Part shown: positions 32,624-42,407 of the stretch, piece by piece
Position numbering within the stretch: position 1 is the stretch's first letter
Layout of the letters: each line of letters begins with the position of its first letter
Assembly (NCBI RefSeq): GCF_001310635.1
Contig: NZ_BAXR01000002.1
Coordinates: 372,001-436,000, forward strand
Length of the DNA: 64,000 nucleotides
Source: Bacillus sp. JCM 19034
GTDB lineage: Bacteria > Bacillota > Bacilli > Bacillales > Bacillaceae_D
Direction of reading: 5' to 3'
Translations under genes and position numbers: made by a program
Notes under the pieces: model-generated
Seen by the model: only the letters and a program-made list of their open reading frames with translations
What the model was told of the DNA's origin: nothing
Databases searched by the model: none

Positions 32624-33424
32624 ATGAACGTGGGAGAGGCGATCGTTATTACAAGTGGTAAAGGTGGTGTTGGTAAAACAACCACCTCAGCAAATTTAGG
32701 GACTGCTCTTGCACTATCAGGTAAAAAGGTTTGTTTAGTTGATACAGATATCGGCTTAAGAAATTTAGATGTCATTATGGGATTAGAAAACCGTATTATT
32801 TATGATCTCGTTGACGTTATAGAAGGTCGTTGTAAGCTAAAGCAGGCTCTTATTAAGGATAAACGTTTTGACAGCTTATATTTATTACCGGCTGCTCAGA
32901 CAAAGGATAAAACAGATATAGAACCTGATCAGTTGAAGAATTTAATTAATGAACTTAAGCAGGAAAATGATTATGTTATTATCGATTGTCCAGCTGGTAT
33001 TGAACAAGGGTTCCGCAACGCCGTTTCAGGTGCTGATCGAGCGATTGTTGTAACGACACCAGAATTGTCTGCTGTTCGTGATGCTGATCGGATAATCGGA
33101 TTATTAGAAAAGGAGGATATTGAACCTCCACGTTTAATTGTCAATCGGATTCGTTCTCATATGATGAAAAACGGTGAAATGTTAGATGTCGATGAGATTG
33201 CTTCTATATTATCAATAGATCTAATAGGTATAATTGTAGATGATGAAAATGTTATTAAGTGTTCGAATAAAGGGGAACCGATTGCTTTACAGTCTTCAAG
33301 TAAAGCTTCCATTGCATATCGAAATATTGCTCGCAGAATTCTTGGTGAGACGGTTCCTCTAATGTCGATAGAAGATTCAAAGGGTGTTATGGCGAAGATT
33401 AAGCAATTTTTTAGTGTTAGGTAA
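32624..33424 (+). CDS. minD: MinD, septum site-determining ATPase
   Basis: MinD is a ParA-type ATPase that binds membrane and recruits MinC. It has the deviant Walker A SGKGGVGKTTTSANLG at residues 10-25, LVDTDIGLRNLD, and VIIDCPAGIEQGF. The C-terminal amphipathic helix (MAKIKQFFSVR) is the membrane-targeting sequence. The length is 266 aa; the ATG follows AGAAAGGGG. Confidence 0.97.
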   Translation: MNVGEAIVITSGKGGVGKTTTSANLGTALALSGKKVCLVDTDIGLRNLDVIMGLENRIIYDLVDVIEGRCKLKQALIKDKRFDSLYLLPAAQTKDKTDIEPDQLKNLINELKQENDYVIIDCPAGIEQGFRNAVSGADRAIVVTTPELSAVRDADRIIGLLEKEDIEPPRLIVNRIRSHMMKNGEMLDVDEIASILSIDLIGIIVDDENVIKCSNKGEPIALQSSSKASIAYRNIARRILGETVPLMSIEDSKGVMAKIKQFFSVR

Positions 33425-33785
33425 ATCTTAGATTAGCCTGATTGGATAGGGTAAAGCGAATGAATTAAAATAATTTGATGGTGAAGCGGCGATGCCCGCT
33501 CGTTACATCCACATATGGGCTCATTTTTATTACTTATTCAAGTTCACTGGATAGGGGATAAATGAAAGTATATTTTTGCCATTATTTAATATGAAATCAA
33601 TCCATTTAAGTGCATTTTTCGAGAAAATGGTTCGTGAATATGCGTCACTTTATCTGAGCTGACTATGACTTTTGATTCTTCACTTTCTGATCATATAATG
33701 CACTATCTCATTTATAGTAACCAAATTATTGGAAGCGTATGGTATGATTATTTTTAGAAGAAAAGAGAGGGAGGAACATTCATTT
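33425..33785. other. Intergenic region minD-moaB
   Basis: About 360 bp without a supported gene. A GCGGCGATGCCCGC hairpin near 33485-33500 lacks a T-run. In B. subtilis minD is followed directly by spoIVFA, so this is the left edge of a 2-kb insertion relative to that order. Confidence 0.4.
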
Positions 33786-34322
33786 ATGACTCTTGATGGG
33801 CATGTAAATGAATCAACAAAGTCAATACGCTGTATGATCTTAACTGTTTCTGAGGCAACAACTTATGAAGATGATAACAATGGTCAGCTTATACGATCAT
33901 TGTTAGAAAAAGAAGGTCATTCAGTGACGGAATATCAACAGGTTGGATACGAATATAGTCATATTCAACATTGGATTAAAGTTGCCGCTATTCGTGCTGA
34001 TGTTGATGCTGTTCTAATTACTGGAGGTACCGGAATTGGCTTAAATGATACGACTCATGAAGCGGTACGGGATAGTTTAGATAAAGAAATGCCAGGTTTT
34101 GGTGAACTGTTCCGCCATTTAAGCTTTACTGAAGAAGTGGGAACAGCAGCGATCCTAAGCAGAGCCGTTGCAGGAGTTAGAGACGGAAAGGCAATTTTTT
34201 CAATGCCAGGTGCAACAGGAGCAGTGAAGATGGCTATGGAACGGATTATTCTTCCTGAAATTAGTCAAGTTGTACGTGAAATTTTACTTGATCAGGTTAA
34301 AGTTTCGAATACATCTTTTTAA
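33786..34322 (+). CDS. moaB: MoaB/Mog family molybdenum cofactor protein
   Basis: Adenylates molybdopterin before molybdate insertion. The 178-aa protein has VLITGGTGIGLNDTTHEAV, AILSRAVAGV and the FSMPGATGAVKMAMERIILP motif of the family. The ATG at 33786 has GAGGGAGG upstream; longer in-frame starts lack one. It is not next to other moa genes and lies between minD and spoIVFA, where B. subtilis has nothing. Confidence 0.93.
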   Translation: MTLDGHVNESTKSIRCMILTVSEATTYEDDNNGQLIRSLLEKEGHSVTEYQQVGYEYSHIQHWIKVAAIRADVDAVLITGGTGIGLNDTTHEAVRDSLDKEMPGFGELFRHLSFTEEVGTAAILSRAVAGVRDGKAIFSMPGATGAVKMAMERIILPEISQVVREILLDQVKVSNTSF

Positions 34323-34327
34323 TTGAA

Positions 34328-34376
34328 GAAGCGACTTATGAGAGCTAGTGCTTTCGTAAGTCGCTTTCGTTTTACG
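34328..34376. terminator. Bidirectional Rho-independent terminator
   Basis: GAAGCGACTTA pairs with TAAGTCGCTTTC, with T-runs usable in both directions, between converging moaB and the aldo/keto reductase gene. Confidence 0.8.
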
Positions 34377-34389
34377 TGCGAAAATCTAT

Positions 34390-35304
34390 CTAGCGATGTT
34401 GCAGGTATGTATCTTCTTTTGTTATTTGTTTTAGTTCATTTAAAGCATCTGTTGATAGACGTTCTATTTGACTAGCTTTTACATTCTCTCTTACCTGTTC
34501 GACCTTACTTGCTCCTGCAACGACAGAAGCAACAACTTTTGAGGAGAGAACATAAGACAGAGCGAGCTCGTTAAGAGAATAGGATTCATATTGAGCGAGT
34601 TGCTCACGTAATTGCTTCAATTCGTCTACTGTATATGAAAGATAGCCATTTCCTTGAATACTTGCACTCAGTGTAGAAAACGAACGATTAGTCAGAATCC
34701 CTTTTGCAACAGCTCCACGTACAACGACACTTATTTGATGGTCTTCTAATAATGGGAACCACTCTTCAGGTCGACGATCAAGTAAACTATACTGCATCAT
34801 TACGCTTACAATGGAGGAGCGTTTTACATATTCTTTAATAACGTTTGGTCGGATTGACGAGATACCATATTCTCGAATAAGTCCCTCTTTTTTTAATTCT
34901 TCAAACGCTTCAATTGTTTCATCAATTGGGTCATCAATCGTTCCGCCGTGTAATTGGTATAAATCAATATAATCTGTTTGCAGACGCTTGAGGCTATCTT
35001 TAATCGCTTCTTTTATATGAACCTTTGAAGGATCCCATGTCCATCCTTCTTTCCCCTTTTCAAAACGGTTTCCCACTTTTGTTGCTAGGATGACCTCTTG
35101 TCTTTTCCCTTTCAAAACGGATCCAATGATTTCTTCATTTATACCTTGATCATAGAGGTCGGCTGTATCGAGGTAATTCACTCCTAAAGCTAACGCTTCA
35201 TCAATCGTTCTTCTCGCTGCTGATAAATTTGTACCGATACTCATGCAACCGAGCCCAATTTCACTTACAAATAACTCAGATTGTCCAAGCCTACGCTTCT
35301 TCAC
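34390..35304 (-). CDS. Aldo/keto reductase
   Basis: A cytoplasmic NADPH-dependent oxidoreductase of the YhdN/AKR11-like type, about 304 aa, starting MKKRRLGQSELFVSEIGLGC. The catalytic set is visible: Asp and Tyr in LDTADLYDQG, Lys in ILATKVG, His in LYQLHGG. The GTG at 35304 is chosen as TATGGAGGG lies just upstream; an extended frame to 35388 has no site. It is transcribed against its neighbours and sits inside the min-spoIVF interval. The substrate cannot be told from sequence. Confidence 0.9.
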   Translation of the reverse strand: MKKRRLGQSELFVSEIGLGCMSIGTNLSAARRTIDEALALGVNYLDTADLYDQGINEEIIGSVLKGKRQEVILATKVGNRFEKGKEGWTWDPSKVHIKEAIKDSLKRLQTDYIDLYQLHGGTIDDPIDETIEAFEELKKEGLIREYGISSIRPNVIKEYVKRSSIVSVMMQYSLLDRRPEEWFPLLEDHQISVVVRGAVAKGILTNRSFSTLSASIQGNGYLSYTVDELKQLREQLAQYESYSLNELALSYVLSSKVVASVVAGASKVEQVRENVKASQIERLSTDALNELKQITKEDTYLQHR

Positions 35305-35473
35305 AGAAATCCCTCCATACTGTTTGTTTACATGTATATTACCAAGTAAAACTGCTAAAAGCGAATAGTTTGGTCTTTTCTTAACCATTTTCTATAACTT
35401 TTATAAAAGTAATAAAGAGTGAGAGACGAGCATATCTTTCAATATAGAATGAAAGAAAAAAGGCGGGATTGGC

Positions 35474-36262
35474 ATGGCTAAGGATCTAAACAAATTACGA
35501 AGACAACTTGAATCAAGAAGAAGAGCAATTGATCATTCCGTTAAACATAGAGAAAGAACGATTATACCATCAAATACGTATTATGAAGATGGAAATCAAG
35601 AGATCGAAGCTGCTTCGACTGAACGATCGGATAAAAACAAACCACCAACAAGAACGGCTCAATTTTTTATATTTCGCTGTTTAATTGCTAGTTTTCTATT
35701 TTTATTAGTCGGTATTGCATTTCAATCAAAACTTCCACAATCAGACCAAATTGAACAATTTGTTCGGCAAACATTTGAAAATGAATTTCAATTTGCAGCA
35801 ATTGCAAGCTGGTATGAAGATCAATTTGGACGTCCATTAGCGTTGTTACCACTTGATTCTAATATTGCACAAGGTGATCCAAATGAGCAAATGGAATTGA
35901 TTTACGCATTACCTGCAAGTGGGACAATTCGTGAAGATTTTAAAGAAAGTGGACAAGGTATTTTAATTGAAACTGCTGAAAATACGTATATTGAATCGGT
36001 AAAAAGTGGTGTTGTTCGTTCAATTGGTCAAAGTGAAGACCCAACAATCGAAAAAGTGGTTGTTATTGAACATTATGATGGAACGGAAGCGATTTATGGC
36101 ATGCTTGACGAAATAGAAGTTCAACTTTATGACCATATACAAGCAGGAACGAAGATTGGGGCGGTTCAGTCAGCGGAAGGGATGAATAGAGGTATATTTT
36201 ATTTTGCACTAAAAGATGAGAATGGCTACATTGATCCTAGTGAAGTGCTCACATTTGACTAA
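35474..36262 (+). CDS. spoIVFA: SpoIVFA, regulator of SpoIVFB
   Basis: SpoIVFA holds SpoIVFB inactive in the outer forespore membrane until SpoIVB cleaves it. A basic cytoplasmic head (LNKLRRQLESRRRAIDHSVK) is followed by a membrane segment (FRCLIASFLFLLVGIAF, about residue 70) and an M23-like LytM fold domain (GILIETAENTYIESVKSGVV, VVIEHYDGTEAIYGMLDEIE) without the zinc ligands of active M23 peptidases. The length is 262 aa. The spoIVFB start follows within 5 bp. Confidence 0.92.
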   Translation: MAKDLNKLRRQLESRRRAIDHSVKHRERTIIPSNTYYEDGNQEIEAASTERSDKNKPPTRTAQFFIFRCLIASFLFLLVGIAFQSKLPQSDQIEQFVRQTFENEFQFAAIASWYEDQFGRPLALLPLDSNIAQGDPNEQMELIYALPASGTIREDFKESGQGILIETAENTYIESVKSGVVRSIGQSEDPTIEKVVVIEHYDGTEAIYGMLDEIEVQLYDHIQAGTKIGAVQSAEGMNRGIFYFALKDENGYIDPSEVLTFD

Positions 36263-36266
36263 TGTT

Positions 36267-37118
36267 ATGATCGATCTTTTAACAAAAGTAAAAATAAACC
36301 CTTTCTTCTGGCTTGTTATTGCATCTGCACTAATTACAGGTTATTTTAAAGAAATGATGATGGTGTTTGTTATTGTGTTTGTTCATGAGCTTGGGCATGC
36401 TATCGCTGCACGATATTTTCAATGGACTATTTACAAAATTGAATTGCTCCCATTTGGAGGAGTTGCAGAGGTAGAAGACACATCTAACAAACCTTTCCAT
36501 GAAGAACTGATTGTCATCCTAGCTGGCCCGATCCAACATCTGTGGCTCATGATGTTCTCATATTATTGTATTCAATTTTCGTTTTGGTCAGCATATGATC
36601 ATCAGTTATTTGTTTGGCATAATTTGATGATCCTTCTTTTTAATTTATTACCTATTCTACCTTTAGACGGAGGTAGATTACTTCAAATACTATTGATGTA
36701 TTACTTACCGTTTGCTAAAGGAATAAATGTAATGAGAAAAGTTTCAAGTTTATTATTATTACTGCTTTTTTTTGTTGCATCGTTCTATTATAGCTCTTTA
36801 CATTTGTGGTTAATTCTTTGTTATATTTCAATTATTCATTATTTGGAGTGGAAACGACGGCATTACAACTTTATGAAATTTATTATAGGTAAGGAAGAAA
36901 AAGATGGATTGACAAAGCAATTAACGGTTCGTGTTTCAGGGTCGTTGTTAGTAAAAGAAGCGATCAAGCTTTGCAGAAGAGGATATTCATTAACATTTCA
37001 CTTTTATGACGATAAACATAGAAAAATGGTTCAAGTATCTGAGGAAGATATAAGAAAGGCTTATTTAAATCGGACATTGATTGATGATCCCTTGACTGCA
37101 CTTATCGAATCGCATTGA
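36267..37118 (+). CDS. spoIVFB: SpoIVFB, intramembrane metalloprotease that processes pro-sigma-K
   Basis: A site-2 protease family member. It has about six membrane segments. The zinc motif HELGHAIAARYF is near residue 41, and the third ligand Asp lies in LLPILPLDGGRLLQ. A CBS-like C-terminal part (LLVKEAIKLCRRGYSLTFHF) binds ATP in B. subtilis. The start is uncertain: ATG 36267 lacks an obvious ribosome binding site and is probably coupled to spoIVFA; a TTG at 36255 is in frame. The length is 283 aa from the ATG. Confidence 0.94.
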   Translation: MIDLLTKVKINPFFWLVIASALITGYFKEMMMVFVIVFVHELGHAIAARYFQWTIYKIELLPFGGVAEVEDTSNKPFHEELIVILAGPIQHLWLMMFSYYCIQFSFWSAYDHQLFVWHNLMILLFNLLPILPLDGGRLLQILLMYYLPFAKGINVMRKVSSLLLLLLFFVASFYYSSLHLWLILCYISIIHYLEWKRRHYNFMKFIIGKEEKDGLTKQLTVRVSGSLLVKEAIKLCRRGYSLTFHFYDDKHRKMVQVSEEDIRKAYLNRTLIDDPLTALIESH

Positions 37119-37252
37119 AAATACGTCATCAGCTCTCACCTTACTAGCCGTCCTATGAAAATGCTCATAGACGGGCTTTCGTGTATAGAATCGAGATTTT
37201 ATGAGAAATTGTGTACAATAAGAGTATGAAGGAAAAAAGGGGCTTATTCTTA

Positions 37253-38752
37253 GTGAAAAAAATCGTATTTAATTTAGTAACAAGAGAAAAACGTGCTGCT
37301 CTTATTGAAAATGGACGTGTAACAGAAATGATGATTGAACAAAATGAAGAAGAGCGGATTGTAAACAATGTTTACAAAGGTCGTGTTGTGAAAGTATTAC
37401 CTGGAATGCAAGCGGCATTTGTTGATATCGGACGTGATAAGCATGGTTTCCTATATCGTGATAATCTTCTATCCTTTCATCTAAGTAATGAAGCAGAGGA
37501 AAAAAAGAAGCAACGGTCTGTTTCGGAATTTGTTCATGAAGGAGAAGAGTTAGTTGTTCAAGTAACGAAAGAAGAATTTGGATCTAAAGGTCCACGATTA
37601 ACAGGTGTTCTCGCGTTTCCAGGTCATTATGCAATCTACATGCCGTACGGAGATTATATTGGTGTTTCAAAACGCTTTACATCAGAAACAGAACGGGAAA
37701 AGTGGAGAATATATGGCGAGAAGATCACAGAAGGTCAAGAAGGTCTTATTATTCGTACTTCATGTGAAGGTCGTCCTGGTGACGTTTTAGAAGAGGAAGT
37801 AAGTGACCTGCGGAGAAAATGGGATAGAGTAAATAAACGTTTGTATGAACAATCTTCTGGTCGACTTTTATATCAGGATGCAACGTTAACAGAGCGCGTC
37901 ATTCGTGATCATATGTATGACGATTTACAAGAAATTATTGTCGATGATTTTACAACGTATAAACAAATGAAGGAAATATTTGCTGAGAGCTCCAAGTGGC
38001 AAAATCGCATTAAGCTTCATAAAAAACAAACACCTATTTTTACAGAGTATCATATCGATAAAGAATTACAAAAAGCCTTACGACGACAAGTTTGGCTAAA
38101 AAGCGGTGCTTATATTACGATAGATCAAACGGAAGCGTTAACCGTAATTGATGTTAATACGGGAAAATTTACTGGCAAAAATAATTTTAACGAAACGATA
38201 TGGAAAACGAATAAAGAAGCAGCAAAGGAAATAGTAAGGCAACTACGTTTAAGAGATATTGCAGGAATGATTATTATTGATTTTATCGACATGCGAAGAG
38301 AAGAAGATCGTGAATTACTTGTGCAATTACTAAGAGCTGAACTTAAAAATGACCGAACGAAAACAAACGTTGTTGGTATTACAGGATTAGGTTTAGTTGA
38401 AATGACACGTAAAAAAGTACGTCAAAATTTACAGGATACATTAATGAAATCTTGTCCTACATGTCAAGGAAAAGGGGCGGTACCTGCGGATGAGACACAG
38501 GCGTTTGAGCTTGAACGACTTCTATGGGAACATAAAGACACAGATCACGAAGCAATGGTTGTAGAACTTCCATCAGCAATTTTGTCAGTGTTTGCTGGTT
38601 CAAATGGTGAGCATTTGAAAAGGTTAGAGGAAGCCCTAGGCATGAGGATTTTATTATACCCGAATAAACGGTTAGTAGTGGGAGCACAAATACGTTATGT
38701 TGGAGCATTAGAAGAGGCAGGAAAGCAGTTGGAGCGATTAAAGTCCAATTGA
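37253..38752 (+). CDS. rng: Ribonuclease G/E family endoribonuclease
   Basis: An RNase E/G-type single-strand endonuclease that takes part in rRNA and mRNA processing. An S1 domain (about 35-125; NVYKGRVVKVLPGMQAAFVD) is followed by the catalytic core with metal-binding DVNTGKFTGKNN and DFIDMRREEDRE, and the zinc-link CPTCQGKG. GTG 37253 after AAAAAAGGGG is chosen; ATG 37211 is in frame but further from a site. The protein is 499 aa. B. subtilis lacks this gene; here it sits between spoIVFB and rplU. The rplU promoter overlaps its stop codon. Confidence 0.93.
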   Translation: MKKIVFNLVTREKRAALIENGRVTEMMIEQNEEERIVNNVYKGRVVKVLPGMQAAFVDIGRDKHGFLYRDNLLSFHLSNEAEEKKKQRSVSEFVHEGEELVVQVTKEEFGSKGPRLTGVLAFPGHYAIYMPYGDYIGVSKRFTSETEREKWRIYGEKITEGQEGLIIRTSCEGRPGDVLEEEVSDLRRKWDRVNKRLYEQSSGRLLYQDATLTERVIRDHMYDDLQEIIVDDFTTYKQMKEIFAESSKWQNRIKLHKKQTPIFTEYHIDKELQKALRRQVWLKSGAYITIDQTEALTVIDVNTGKFTGKNNFNETIWKTNKEAAKEIVRQLRLRDIAGMIIIDFIDMRREEDRELLVQLLRAELKNDRTKTNVVGITGLGLVEMTRKKVRQNLQDTLMKSCPTCQGKGAVPADETQAFELERLLWEHKDTDHEAMVVELPSAILSVFAGSNGEHLKRLEEALGMRILLYPNKRLVVGAQIRYVGALEEAGKQLERLKSN

Positions 38753-38778
38753 CAAGGGACTCTAATTTATGGTACAAT
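38749..38778 (+). promoter_or_regulatory. Sigma-A promoter of the rplU-ysxB-rpmA operon
   Basis: Perfect TTGACA (38749-38754) and TACAAT (38773-38778) with an 18-bp spacer, overlapping the rng stop codon. Confidence 0.85.
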
Positions 38779-38784
38779 TTCGCT

Positions 38785-38890
38785 TGTTAGTTATTTGGTC
38801 GCACCCAAACAACTATAACCGCACAGAATAGGTTTCTTTTAAAAAGGGGTTCCCCTTACCTAGGATGGCGAGTCTGAGTATATGAGGAGG
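38785..38890 (+). promoter_or_regulatory. L21 leader, autoregulatory mRNA structure
   Basis: The stretch between promoter and rplU contains the features of the Firmicutes L21 leader: GTTAGTTATTTGGTCGCACC, CAACTATAACCGCACAGAA, then AGGGGTTCCCCTT and GGATGGCGAGTC before the GAGGAGGTG ribosome binding site. In this class ribosomal protein L21 is thought to bind the leader and reduce its own expression. Identified from sequence memory and position; no structure search was run. Confidence 0.8.
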
Positions 38891-38898
38891 TGCAGAAA

Positions 38899-39207
38899 AT
38901 GTACGCAATTATTGAAACTGGTGGTAAACAAGTTAAAGTTGAAGAAGGCCAAGAAATCTACATTGAGAAATTAGATGCAGAAGCTGGAGAAACAGTGAGC
39001 TTCGATAACATCTTATTCGTAGGTGGCGATAATGTAAAGGTCGGTGCCCCATACGTAGAAGGTGCTTCTGTTACAGGTAAAGTTGAAAAGCACGGTCGTC
39101 AGAAGAAGATCATTGTTTGGAAGATGAAGGCGAAGAAGAACTATCGTCGTAAGCAAGGACATCGTCAACCATATACGAAAGTCATCATCGAAAAGATTAA
39201 CGCGTAA
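38899..39207 (+). CDS. rplU: 50S ribosomal protein L21
   Basis: 102 aa, starting [18 protein letters not shown] after AGGAGGTG. The C-terminal signature [17 protein letters not shown] is intact. L21 binds 23S rRNA with L20 in early assembly. Confidence 0.98.
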   Translation: MYAIIETGGKQVKVEEGQEIYIEKLDAEAGETVSFDNILFVGGDNVKVGAPYVEGASVTGKVEKHGRQKKIIVWKMKAKKNYRRKQGHRQPYTKVIIEKINA

Positions 39208-39208
39208 G

Positions 39209-39550
39209 ATGATTAAAGTAGATGTTAGACGTAATCGTGATCAAAAGGTTGAATCGTTTACGATGAGTGGTCATGCCGACTCAGGTCCTTATGGTCAAGA
39301 TCTCGTTTGTGCTGGAGCTTCAGCTATTTCAATTGGAACACTTAATGCAATTGTAACTTTGTGTAACGTAGAATTGGATGTCGAATCGAAAGAAGATGGA
39401 GGGTTTCTCCGCTGTTGTATACCATCTGGTTTAGATGAAACAACATTTGAGAAGGTTCAGCTTCTTTTGGAAGGGATGTTAGTCTCGTTACAATCAATTG
39501 CTGAGGAATACAGTGCATTTATCGAAATAAATGAAAAAAGCGGGAGGTGA
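39209..39550 (+). CDS. ysxB: Prp/YsxB, ribosomal-processing cysteine protease
   Basis: Prp removes the N-terminal extension of L27 in Firmicutes. The 113-aa protein starts 1 bp after the rplU stop. The His-Cys dyad is visible: [18 protein letters not shown], with His near residue 22 and Cys near residue 34. Its substrate, rpmA, follows 5 bp later. Confidence 0.95.
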   Translation: MIKVDVRRNRDQKVESFTMSGHADSGPYGQDLVCAGASAISIGTLNAIVTLCNVELDVESKEDGGFLRCCIPSGLDETTFEKVQLLLEGMLVSLQSIAEEYSAFIEINEKSGR

Positions 39551-39555
39551 TTTCC

Positions 39556-39839
39556 ATGTTGAAAATGAATCTTCAATTTTTCGCATCGAAAAAAGGGGTA
39601 GGTAGTACTAAGAACGGTCGTGACTCTGAATCGAAGCGCCTTGGTACTAAGCGTGCAGACGGTCAAGCAGTAACAGGTGTTCAATCTTAGTTCGCCAACG
39701 CGGTACTCGTATTTACCCTGGTGTGAACGTAGGAAAAGGTGGAGATGATACGTTATTTGCAAAGGTAGACGGCGTTGTTAAGTTTGAGCGTGTTGGTCGT
39801 GACCGTAAGCAAGTAAGTGTTTATCCAGCTGCACAATAA
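39556..39839 (+). CDS. rpmA: 50S ribosomal protein L27, with one one-base loss
   Basis: L27 reaches into the peptidyl-transferase centre. The N-terminus [20 protein letters not shown] carries the Prp cleavage site after LQFFA. One G is missing around 39676-39679; adding it reads [19 protein letters not shown] and yields 94 aa, as in B. subtilis. The GGGAGGTG site precedes the ATG. An active gene is expected, so a sequence error is likely. Confidence 0.97.
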
Positions 39840-39847
39840 TGATTTGG

Positions 39848-39887
39848 AAAGCTAACAAACGGTTTATTGCCTTTTGTTAGCTTTTCT
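39848..39887 (+). terminator. Rho-independent terminator of the L21-L27 operon
   Basis: AAAGCTAACAAA pairs with TTTTGTTAGCTTTTC; it is followed closely by a second hairpin at about 39895-39940 (AAAGGGTATGGC/GCCATACCCTTT). Confidence 0.85.
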
Positions 39888-40006
39888 TTATGAAAAGGGT
39901 ATGGCTAAAGGAGAAGTCTTCTGTTTGCCATACCCTTTGTTTATTTGCAAAAATATGTCAATACTAACTTCTGTACACATGATGTATTAATGAAGGAGAG
40001 TTTGTA

Positions 40007-40147
40007 GTGAAACAGAAAACACAAGATCGTATTGACATAATACGCGAACAACTTTGCGATGCAAATGATCACAAGCAGCGTAGATTATTGACGGAATTGA
40101 TTTTAGAAATGGAACGAAAAAGAATAAATGAGAATAGAAACAAATAG
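40007..40147 (+). CDS. Small basic helical protein, function unknown
   Basis: A 46-aa reading frame from GTG 40007 with a good site (GAAGGAGAG) 8 bp upstream. The sequence (MKQKTQDRIDIIREQL, then RRLLTELILEMERKRINENR) looks like two amphipathic helices rich in Arg/Lys/Glu. No family recognised. It occupies the place where spo0B starts in B. subtilis but shows no similarity to it. The ribosome binding site and the clean helical pattern are the only support. Confidence 0.5.
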   Translation: MKQKTQDRIDIIREQLCDANDHKQRRLLTELILEMERKRINENRNK

Positions 40148-40435
40148 TTCAAATATATAATCTGAGAAATGTATGGATAATGTTCATACTCTTATGGCTA
40201 CGGTTAAGTAATTGGTAAAAATAGGTTGACAAAAAGCAAGGTAATATGACAACTTTATGATTTCTTTTTTAAATCTATGAATACATAAGTATTACGAAGC
40301 ATCTATTATATGTATACGCTTACATGATAGTTTATTATTTTTGTGAATGATGATATGATACAATTTGTGAAAAACGGACCCGACTTTTGTGAGAGTCAAA
40401 AGTCATTTTACAACAAGAATAGGAGAGGTGTAGAA

Positions 40436-41896
40436 TTGAATTTACAAACAATCAAACAGGAATGGTTTAGCAATGTGAGAGGAGATGTACTCGCTGGTCT
40501 TGTCGTCGCACTTGCATTGATTCCAGAAGCCATTGCCTTTTCCATTATCGCAGGAGTCGACCCGATGGTTGGGTTGTACGCTTCTTTTTGTATTGCTGTT
40601 GTCATCGCTTTTGTTGGTGGACGCCCCGGGATGATTTCCGCTGCTACAGGTGCGATGGCACTTGTTATGGTTACACTCATTGCAGATCACGGTCTACAAT
40701 ATTTATTGGCAGCAACCATTTTAACCGGAGTTTTACAGATTTTGTTTGGCGTGTTTAAGCTAGCTCGTGTGATGAAATTTGTCCCCAGGTCAGTTATGAT
40801 CGGTTTCGTGAATGCATTAGCGATACTCATTTTTATGGCCCAGCTTGAGCAATTTGAAGGTGCAACGTGGTTAATGTACGTTTTAGTCGCCGCAACGCTT
40901 TTTATCATTTATGGTTTACCGCGCATTACGAAAGCATTCCCATCTGCTCTGGCAGCAATTATCGTTATTACAGCTGTCGTAATATTTGGTGGATTCAACG
41001 TTTCAACAGTCGGAGATATGGGTAAAATAACACAAACCTTCCCTATCTTTTTAATACCTGATATCCCGTTTACGCTTGAAACATTAATGATCATTTTTCC
41101 ATATTCGTTAGCGTTAGCAATCGTTGGTTTACTTGAATCTTTATTAACAGCAAATATTGTCGACGATATGACAGATACGGAAAGTGATAAAAACAAGGAA
41201 AGTCGTGGTCAAGGAATTGCGAACATTGTAGCGGGTTTCTTTGGAGGGATGGCAGGCTGTGCAATGATCGGACAATCTGTTATTAACGTTAAATCAGGTG
41301 GCCGCGGGCGTTTATCGGCACTCGTTGCTGGTACATTTCTTATGTTCTTAATTATCGTATTAGGTAATATTGTCGTACAAATACCAATGGCTGCACTAGT
41401 TGGCGTCATGATCATGGTATCAATTAGTACTTTTGATTGGGGATCCGTACGAAACATTCATAAGCTACCAAGAACAGATGCAATCGTTATGGTTGTTACA
41501 GTAGGCACAGTTGTATGGACACATAATTTAGCAATTGGCGTACTTGCAGGTGTTCTCTTAAGTATGATTTTCTTTGCAGCAAAAATTTCAAAGGTTGATG
41601 TTGAAAAAGTGAACGTAAAGGAAAAGAATAAACTAATTTATCGTGTAAAAGGACAATTATTCTTTGCATCTGTTACGGATTTTGTCAATAAATTTGATTT
41701 TAAGCTTCCAGTTAAGCATGTTGAAATTGACCTAACAAACGCTCATTTATGGGATGATTCCGCAATCGGAGCACTAGATAAAATCGAAAGTAAATTCGAA
41801 CAAAATAAGATTCGTGTTACGTATATTGGCTTAAATAGTGAAAGTGCACAACTAAAAGAAAAAATTGGTGGTTTATCAAAAGCTTCAGGACATTAA
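40436..41896 (+). CDS. SulP family anion permease with STAS domain
   Basis: A membrane transporter of the SLC26/SulP family (sulfate, bicarbonate or other anions). It starts with TTG 40436 after AGGAGAGG and reads [20 protein letters not shown]. About 10-12 membrane segments include the signature [20 protein letters not shown] and [14 protein letters not shown]. The C-terminal cytoplasmic STAS domain (about 390-480) has [20 protein letters not shown]. The length is 486 aa. No cysteine or carbonic anhydrase gene is nearby to suggest a substrate; the B. subtilis YbaR/YvdB type is the nearest match by eye. Confidence 0.92.
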   Translation: MNLQTIKQEWFSNVRGDVLAGLVVALALIPEAIAFSIIAGVDPMVGLYASFCIAVVIAFVGGRPGMISAATGAMALVMVTLIADHGLQYLLAATILTGVLQILFGVFKLARVMKFVPRSVMIGFVNALAILIFMAQLEQFEGATWLMYVLVAATLFIIYGLPRITKAFPSALAAIIVITAVVIFGGFNVSTVGDMGKITQTFPIFLIPDIPFTLETLMIIFPYSLALAIVGLLESLLTANIVDDMTDTESDKNKESRGQGIANIVAGFFGGMAGCAMIGQSVINVKSGGRGRLSALVAGTFLMFLIIVLGNIVVQIPMAALVGVMIMVSISTFDWGSVRNIHKLPRTDAIVMVVTVGTVVWTHNLAIGVLAGVLLSMIFFAAKISKVDVEKVNVKEKNKLIYRVKGQLFFASVTDFVNKFDFKLPVKHVEIDLTNAHLWDDSAIGALDKIESKFEQNKIRVTYIGLNSESAQLKEKIGGLSKASGH

Positions 41897-41903
41897 ATGG
41901 AAA

Positions 41904-41951
41904 ATATGCGATGATTAGAACTTTTTCTAATCATCGTATTTACCTTTTTCT
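41904..41951 (+). terminator. Rho-independent terminator of the SulP gene
   Basis: GATGATTAGAA pairs with TTCTAATCATC and is followed by a T-rich tract. Confidence 0.8.
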
Positions 41952-42407
41952 AGCAAAATCAAATCATTCTATATGTGCTACTATCAAATCAGTTTTCCTT
42001 TTAAGATTCAAAGATGGTAAGGTAGATGTTGTGAAGCTGATCGTGCGAATTCAAAAGCCGAGATCATAGTAAGAATTAGGATGGTTAACGTTCACTTGAA
42101 TAAAGGATTGAACCTAGTTTCAACTGCAGTTTTACTATGATTTACATTATAGTTATTTTGAACTTTGACTAGATATCGTTCATTTTTATTCATGGAAGCA
42201 AAGATTGTGATTGGAAATCTAGGATTAAATAAAACCTTATATTAGGAAATGTAAGCAGTAAAGTAGATCAATGAGTAAAGCGATTATACAGAGACGAACA
42301 CTTAGAATAATAATCTAGGTGTTTTTTGTTTTGTTAAAGGGACAATGCTCTAAATTTGTAGAGATAATCGGCTCATTATACGATCATTTGATAGATTTCA
42401 ACATCTA
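41952..42407 (+). other. Gene-poor region upstream of pst, with an orphan terminator at 42297-42330
   Basis: No protein gene is supported in either strand. AACACTTAGA pairs with TCTAGGTGTTTTTT at 42297-42327, a good intrinsic terminator not preceded by any gene on its strand since the SulP terminator. This could mark the end of a small RNA transcribed from 41952-42290, or be a relic. Confidence 0.45.
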
